Shown in pieces: positions 57,096 to 64,000 of a stretch of DNA of 64,000 bases. The number at the start of each line of letters is the position of its first letter. The stretch's first letter is position 1. This DNA is from Sinotaia quadrata (Eukaryota; Mollusca; Gastropoda; Architaenioglossa; Viviparidae): assembly GCA_028829895.1 (NCBI GenBank), contig CM054177.1, positions 75,476,663 through 75,540,662 on the forward strand, given 5' to 3'. The notes beneath the pieces are model-generated. The model had not been told where the DNA came from and did no database searches. It saw only the letters and a list, made by a program, of their open reading frames with translations. The translations under genes and the position numbers were made by a program.

Positions 57096-57995
57096 AAGAA
57101 CAAATCAGCAATTCTAATTCATTCTTTGTGTAGTCTTATCAAGAACAAATCAGCAATTCTAATTCATTCTTTGTGTAGTCTTATCAAGAACAAATGAGCA
57201 ATTCTAATTCATTCTTTGTGTAGTCTTATCTTGAACAAATAAACAATTCTAATTCATTCTTTGTGTAGTCTTATCAAGAACAAATCAGCAATTCTAATTC
57301 ATTCTTTGTGTAGTCTTATCAAGAACAAATCAGCAATTCTAATTCATTCTTTGTGTAGTCTTATCAAGAACAAATCAGCAATTCTAATTCATTCTTTGTG
57401 TAGTCTTATCAAGAACAAATCAGCAATTCTAATTCATTCTTTGTGTAGTCTTATCTTGAACAAATAAACAATTCTAATTCATTCTTTGTGTAGTCTTATC
57501 AAGAACAAATCAGCAATTCTAATTCATTCTTTGTGTAGTCTTAACAAGAACAAATCAGCAATTCTAATTCATTCTTTGTGTAGTCTTATCAAGAACAAAT
57601 CAGCAATTCTAATTCATTCTTTGTGTAGTCTTATCAAGAACAAATCAGCAATTCTAATTCATTCTTTGTGTAGTCTTATCAAGAACAAATCAGCAATTCT
57701 AATTCATTCTTTGTGTAGTCTTATCTTGAACAAATAAACAATTCTAATTCATTCTTTGTGTAGTCTTATCAAGAACAAATCAGCAATTCTAATTTATTCT
57801 TTGTGTAGTCTTAACAAGAACAAATCAGCAATTCTAATTCATTCTTTGTGTAGTCTTAACAAGAACAAATCAGCAATTCTAATTCATTCTTTGTGTAGTC
57901 TTATCAAGAACAAATGAGCAATTCTAATTCATTCTTTGTGTAGTCTTATCAAGAACAAATCAGCAATTCTAATTCATTCTTTGTGTAGTCTTATC
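57096..57995. repeat. 45-bp minisatellite, exactly 20 copies, higher-order
   Basis: Twenty consecutive units of exactly 45 bp around AACAAATCAGCAATTCTAAT, with very little variation. A TTGAACAAATAA form occupies units 4, 9 and 15 (57231, 57456, 57726). A TTAAC junction precedes units 11, 17 and 18. The pattern following unit 9 recurs after unit 15, a 270-bp higher-order period. The plus frame encodes a 15-residue repeat interrupted by stops in the variant units. Confidence 0.97.
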
Positions 57996-58377
57996 AAGAA
58001 CCTTGTTGAATGCTTGGAGAGTCCCTGTCATTTCCCGAATAGCTTACGTTTCTGTAGTCTACCAAGTGAATGTGACTTAAATTAGGTTGTTGATTTGGGA
58101 AATGTTCATCAATAAAATAAGAACAAAATTATATCCGTAATTGCGTTATTATCATTTGAAATTGTTTAATTTACTGACATTAAAAGTTTTGGTTATTTGA
58201 TAAATTATACAATGGGTAGGTTGTTGCAAGGGTGGTAAACAGACAGAATAATGGATGCTTGAGAAAAAAGATTGACACGGATTCGGACGTAGGCTACATA
58301 GTGTTATAACCAGACAGGAAAAAATGTTACCATAACATTCAGAACTGTACTAGGATTTGTCGAAGAACCTTTACGTT

Positions 58378-58382
58378 GTCTG

Positions 58383-58472
<90 letters not shown>

Positions 58473-58497
58473 CATCCATCCATCTATCTATCTAACA
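58378..58497. repeat. (TCTA)n microsatellite
   Basis: About 28 TCTA units with a short TCCA interruption near the right end. Confidence 0.97.
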
Positions 58498-59105
58498 TTT
58501 CAACGCACGAAACTATAACAAATAAGATCGCTCTAGTGTCTGATGAAAAAAGATACTAAAGTGGCTGAAGGATAGAGATTCTTTTGTACTGTACGTTACA
58601 AAAGGGAGATAATGCAAATTGTCATATTGAAAAGGAACACACAAAGCAAGACACACAAAGGAACAATAGCATGGAAATAAAGCAAATTAATTCCGAGGAT
58701 AAAAACCGTAGAAGGGCGGGCTGGTCCAGGATCATATAAAGTCTTTACAAAGGACTCCCGCGCATACACTTGCGTGCGTTTAAAATAATAAAATACAAAC
58801 ACAAAGATTAAAAGAAAGGAAAGAAACACTTGAAATCGTTATGAGTCGTACGGTCTTAATTTGTGTGGCTTATATGTAAAAACGTGACATTATAAGAACA
58901 TATATATATATAGCGGTCAACGTTCCCTCCAGTATTTCCCCGTGTGAGCGGAATTGGCGGTTTTTTGAACTTGCTACCAAAATTTGTGCGCAGAATTTTG
59001 AAACGTCTGCTCGGCATTTTCTAATGAGCTGTGCGGCCGCGCACCTTAGAGAGAATATTGTATCGCTATAATTTGTTAAATCATAACTTTTCAATAATTT
59101 TGTGC
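58498..59105. other. unassigned stretch between two TCTA tracts
   Basis: A GC-richer patch at 58915-59050 is open on both strands. No family recognised. Confidence 0.35.
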
Positions 59106-59106
59106 G

Positions 59107-59179
<73 letters not shown>
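59106..59179. repeat. (TCTA)n microsatellite
   Basis: About 18 uninterrupted TCTA units, the same motif and orientation as 58378-58497. Confidence 0.97.
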
Positions 59180-61065
59180 CCTTCTCACACTTTGCAAATA
59201 ATAAAGAACGCCATGTGAGTTCCATCTCTGACACACTGTAATTATCCGTCTATGTGTCTGACTTAATTGCACACATTTGGTGACAGATAAAAAAAAAAAC
59301 CTTAATCATTCCAGCATTTGATCTTTACAAATTCGTATTTTTATGAATGTTTATAAACTTCTTTTACAAACTTCGGGGTCACGCGATATTAGCAAATATC
59401 CTTAACATAAAGTCACGATCCCCTAAAACTAAGAAGAGAGTTAATTAAATACATACTTTGTTAGGTTTGCTGAGGTTTCTAAAACTCTCCTTGCTGAGCT
59501 AAAAACTCGCCTTGCTGAGCTAAATTCACTGACTGATAGATGCTCACCTCGCTACTGTACTCAAAGTCGAACACGTGACACACTTCGGAAGAGGATAGTC
59601 ACCAGTTTGTTGTGTCTATTAGAAAATGACCCAAAGGAACCTCTCTAAATTCCACAATAGAAAAGTTAAAATATGTACATTTTAAATCATTTATTTTTTC
59701 AGCATAGAAGAATATGGCCGCTTGCAGCTAGACTACTACTCTGATCGTGACGTGTTTGGAGATAGGACGCTTATAGTCTTGTAGCATAACAACTATCCAG
59801 ATCGACCTATATTATGCCGCTATCAAGAATGATGCAGCATTCATTATTCGCCCACCAACACACACAAAAAAGGTTTTACTTTCTCTCGACGAGCTTCAAA
59901 CTTCTGTGTTGGAGAAATTTCGGAACGCCATTTTCCGTTATCTTAAAAAGCTGTCACGTTTGCCCCAACTAATGTGACAATTTTATACTTCCGCAGCAGG
60001 GTTCAGTTCATGAAGGTATCCAAATGAAAAATTAAGTTTCGATTTTGATTATTTTTTCTTTCCAGCTCTGTCCCGGATCTAAAGTCTTAACACGGTCGGA
60101 ATCTCACTTTACCAGTCCATTAGCTGATGACAGCGAACGGGGATCTAAGTATGAAGTTGTAGATTGAAAAGTCACGACGTCTTTATGACGTCACTCCGGG
60201 AAAGCGCAATGGGGATATTCACTTAGACGAATTCTGCAAACTCATCATGGGATGGGACATTCTGTTCTAAGTATTTAGTGCTTGATTGATTAGTTTATTT
60301 TTTGAACAGCTCACATTTAAATTGTCATATATTTTCTTGAGTACTGAATAATTCTTATTTCAAGTAGCACCTAGACTTAGGTTCAGATGGTGGTCGTCGC
60401 TGCAGTTCACACTCGTACGCACTCGTTGCTAAAGTATGTAACTGTGCTTTACGCCACACACTGACACGTGACACGCGAACATACTCCTAACAAATATGCT
60501 TGTATCGCCAGACAGGTCTTTTCGCCATGTCCATTACACCAAACCTCTCTCTCTCCCCCTCCCCTCATCCCCTCCCTTAGCTCTTTCAAAAGCTATTTGG
60601 AGTGTACCACACCGTAGACGAGATAATGCTCATTTATTAGTTAAATACGTCAAATAATTATCGCAGAGTTATCCCCCTCCCCACCGAAAATTGTACCACG
60701 TGACGTGGGATGTCGCCTGAGTTTTTAGAACTGCTGCTGTCAAGTAGCATTTCGTCACCACTGAGCTCTATATGTACTCTATAAATAGAGTTCAGTGTTT
60801 GTCACGTTGGATGCTAGCAGAGACTGCACATCCCGCTACTTCCTGGTCGTAGGACATAAATTGATGTCATAGGCGCGAAATCGTCCAGCGCGAAAGCGGC
60901 GGAAGCCGGAAGCGTTCCCCACATTCAACAACAACGAAATCGTCCAAGGTGGGAAGCATTTCCCCAAATTCAGTCAGATTTGAGAAAACCTGTTAACAGT
61001 TTGCTGTTTTTTGCTCGTCTGCTCAATGTGTGGTTTGTCACTGCAACGCCTTTAATGACGGTTTG
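59180..61065. other. non-coding stretch with pyrimidine tract
   Basis: No gene recognised. A CTGAGCTAAA short repeat lies at 59490-59525 and a pyrimidine-rich run at 60546-60579. Confidence 0.45.
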
Positions 61066-61400
61066 CGCAGATAATTTGTTTGTTTTGTAAGCTCAGTTTA
61101 TGAGTTCCGCATTTACATGGATGTAGATAATTTGTTTGTTTTGTAAGCTCAGTTTATGAGTTCCGCATTTACATGGATGTAGATAATTTGTTTGTTTTGT
61201 AAGCTCAGTTTATGAGTTCCGCATTTACATGGATGTAGATAATTTGTTTGTTTTGTAAGCTCAGTTTATGAGTTCCGCATTTACATGGATGTAGATAATT
61301 TGTTTGTTTTGTAAGCTCAGTTTATGAGTTCCGCATTTACATGGATGTAGATAATTTGTTTGTTTTGTAAGCTCAGTTTATGAGTTCCGCATTTACATGC
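61066..61400. repeat. 56-bp minisatellite, 6 copies
   Basis: Identical-looking units around TTTGTAAGCTCAGTTTATGA followed by GTTCCGCATTTACATGGATG. Diverged copies continue to about 61640, so a young homogeneous block sits at the edge of an older array. Confidence 0.93.
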
Positions 61401-61664
61401 AGATAATTTGGCTTAGGACAGCAGTAAATCTAAGGAATAAGATAATTAGATTTTTTTTAAAGCTCAGCATTTGTATGGTGCAGATAGTTAGATTTATGAT
61501 CTCAAGTGTGGCCATGGATGTGGATATTTTGGTTTATGAACTCGGTCTATTTATGGATGAAGTCAATCTGGTTTACGAGCTCATTGTGTCTTTGGGTACA
61601 GATAATTTGGATTTGTGAGATCTGTGTGTCTAAGGACGCAGTCGATTCAGATTATGCAAAATGT

Positions 61665-61835
61665 GTATAGATAGTTATAATGTGACTAAACGTGTGTATG
61701 GACAGTTATAATCTGACTAAACGTGTGTATGGACAGTTATATTGTAATTAAACACGTGTGTATGGACAGTTATATTGTGACTAAACACGTGTATGGACAG
61801 TTATAATTTGACTAAACACGTGTATGGACTGTTAT
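61665..61835. repeat. about 29-bp minisatellite, 6 copies
   Basis: Units around TATGGACAGTTATAATGTGA with ACACGTGT variants at the junctions. Confidence 0.88.
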
Positions 61836-62090
61836 CGTGGCATGGGAGTTGTAAAAATATGTTTTAAAAGACTTAAAACCCTAACGTGGCTAACCACACA
61901 TCTACTCACACTTCAGTAGTGTCCGGTGTTACAAGTATTTAACAGTTAAAGGATACTTTGAACTTAACAATCGCCAAAACGGCTACGAGACCCCCAAATC
62001 CTGACCACGAAGATAACAATTAAAAGTAAAACACAAATACTTATAAACCTAGGGGTGGATGAGAACTTTAATGACGTCAGTAATGGTGGC

Positions 62091-63995
62091 TGTCACGGGC
62101 CGCCTATGTTATGTTGTCTGACTGTCGCTGGCCCCTGTCTCCTTCTCGGTCAAAGGGGGGGGGGGTCAGGTCAGTTACCGTGACTTGCTGGATCACACCG
62201 AATGATCTAAGGTGTTATACAATCATTCTCACATGCAAATACCACGTTGGTCTTGTGGGGAAATATATTTATTTTGCATGTGGGGTAAAGTGTGAAAATC
62301 AGCGTGTATGTATGAATGCGGGATGAATGTATTTTGAGGGACGGACAGAATGAACGAACAAACAACCGTAGCACCACACTTGAACCGCAGAGAGAGAGAA
62401 AAACCCAACTCTTGATGAAGAGTTAAAAAAAGAAGAAATTTATTTTAACAACTTGGGGCTAATTCTCTCGTACGGTGTTAGTCATTCATTCAAAAAAATA
62501 CATCCGCTCGGCAACATTCATGGGATAGGGGGAAAAAGAAAGAAAGAAAGAAAGAACAATGGATATGATAAATGGTATAAAATGACAAGCAGAATTTATA
62601 ATAGATCTAGCAGTGAAAACCGCAATACTATCAAATCATGTAATATTATCAAATCATGTACGGAAAAGAGCGGTAAATAGTTTAAGGTAAATACCCTATA
62701 TCAATCATCAATGTTTATATAAAGAAATGTCAATAATGTTTCAATAGAGTCCTAAATAAATAATAAACTATACTAACCTACCTAAATGAATGCACCCTGA
62801 GAAAAGTTCTTCTACTTACTAATTTCAAGGAAAAGAAAAACGCACGTCTGCGTGAAGAAAAATAAACGTAGTGGTATTGGCCAACAAACTAGGAAAATCA
62901 CGATGATACCGCAGATAATGTACGAAGTACATACGACGAGTTGAGGTTGTAGAACCGTCAGGCCTCGTTATGACAGCAGATAATGTACGTAGTACATACG
63001 ACGAGTTGAGGTTGTAGAACCGTCAGGCCTCGTTGACTGGCACCAGGCTGATGAACCTGGTGGCCCTTTCGCGTTGATAAACGCCGAAAGTATAACTAAC
63101 TCCTCGCTGAAGAATAGCGGGCGAAGTTAAAAGATGGTTGGTATATTGATGAGTGGTGGTGAATATCTTTCTCCCGGCCCAGTCTTGTCCCGTCAGCACT
63201 TGGCGCAAAGTCACTGATGAACAACCACTGTCCAGGTTTCGGTCCCAACGTATAATACTGGCATCCGACGCAGGTTACCATAAAAGAGTTGGGTGCGACA
63301 AAACACACCTCCAACGCTGTATAATACGTGGAAGATATTCTGGCCTTTCTTCCCCGATTGTGACGAGAATAGAAAAGACGGTCCGGACTCGGTGTAGGCG
63401 AACCATATACGACCTCACACCTCTCTGTAGTCCAGAACATACACACACACACTGATTCAAAATGGCCGGGTGAATCCTTTTATTCTTTCCCTCCCAGAAA
63501 AAAAATAACTCATTAGTCATGACTGCTTAGGCTATTGTTCTCGGGTTTTGGTGCATTCATTCTAGGGGTGCATTGACTAAGAAAATAGTTCCTAACTAAA
63601 TTTATATGTAAGGACTAAAACTGACTAGCTACAACTTCTATCTATTGTTAAAATGACTATCCAACCTTAACATAAAGAAACATACAAATGATTTTAATTA
63701 TAAAAGTAAAATTACAAAGTAAGCATTCACACTCTCTAACACTCTGACAAAGCATGAACATAGTACCACTCGCTCATTAATACATTGAAAAAATGTACAC
63801 AAAATAAGCCAAAAGCCCTGATGGCAATTGGGAACAAACTTGCTGTCAGCACATCTAATTAACCTTTCACCCTAACCCGCATGTGAACTCTTGAGAGCAT
63901 GATAGCGTCCCAGTTGGGTCACGTATGGGCAAGGGGGAGACAATTCACAGGAACAAAAATAAATTTTCTGATTACCCCCTCCCATCCCCGTGACA
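62091..63995. mobile_element. candidate element bounded by 9-bp inverted repeats (weak)
   Basis: TGTCACGGG at 62091-62099 and its exact reverse complement CCCGTGACA at 63987-63995 enclose 1905 bp. The TG...CA ends resemble an LTR, and the first three bases match the LTR ends of the element at 444-8691. No target duplication is evident from the five flanking bases available on the right, and there is no coding domain inside. It could be a solo or partial LTR, a non-autonomous DNA element or chance. Confidence 0.25.
62905..63035. repeat. about 67-bp tandem duplication with palindrome
   Basis: Two copies containing GACGAGTTGAGGTTGTAGAA and CGTCAGGCCTCGTT. Each starts with ATGTACGWAGTACAT, an odd palindrome apart from the central base triplet. 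Confidence 0.9.
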
Positions 63996-64000
63996 CGTCC
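63036..64000. other. right edge of window, no gene recognised
   Basis: A 118-codon minus frame (63096-63452) overlaps a 100-codon plus frame. Neither matches a known family. The rest is AT-rich. Confidence 0.4.

Noticed and set aside
57096..57737. Repeated 15-residue peptide in three plus frames
   Set aside because: A by-product of a 45-bp unit. Variant units introduce stops (AATAAA in frame), so no continuous protein exists.

Overview
This is AT-rich animal nuclear DNA. It has large non-coding stretches, spliceosomal-type acceptor sites, dense microsatellites and minisatellites, a full-length LTR retrotransposon and one Toll-like receptor gene. The receptor has a multiple-cysteine-cluster ectodomain and two TIR domains in tandem. 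With the tetranucleotide-rich landscape, this points to a lophotrochozoan, most probably a mollusc and perhaps a gastropod. The species assignment is inference only. There is no sign of bacterial or viral-genome DNA and no CRISPR array.

Layout. (1) 444-8691: a complete LTR retrotransposon on the minus strand. It has two 1547-bp LTRs that differ at one base by eye, a 5-bp target duplication (ATGAC), and one uninterrupted 1433-codon gag-pol frame. The pol order is protease, integrase, reverse transcriptase, RNase H. Integrase lies before RT, as in Ty1/copia, although the RT and integrase are of Ty3/gypsy type. This is the signature of the Gmr1-like lineage. The Gag capsid region also resembles the SCAN domain. 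(2) 8.8-43 kb: non-coding DNA full of minisatellites with 20-113 bp units. It also holds a probable terminal exon of an unidentified gene (minus strand, 10513-10670), a weaker possible exon near 32.6 kb, a perfect 24-bp-stem hairpin at 33.3 kb, a diverged dispersed repeat present twice (17.65 and 36.17 kb), and a tRNA-like or SINE-head sequence at 42.7 kb. (3) 43963-47892: the twin-TIR Toll-like receptor, minus strand, coding part in one exon with a 3' splice acceptor just upstream of the start. (4) 48-64 kb: more minisatellites, including an exact 20-copy 45-bp array with higher-order structure, an array carrying AP-1-like sites and an array built on a 13-bp palindrome. A candidate inverted-repeat-bounded element lies at the right edge.

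Only the retrotransposon polyprotein and the Toll-like receptor are firmly recognisable proteins. The receptor would act at the cell surface or endosome in innate immune or developmental signalling through TIR adaptors. The retrotransposon is self-contained and, judging by its LTRs, recent. Roughly a sixth of the window is tandem repeat by my estimate, and most open frames outside the two large ones are products of stop-free repeat units.
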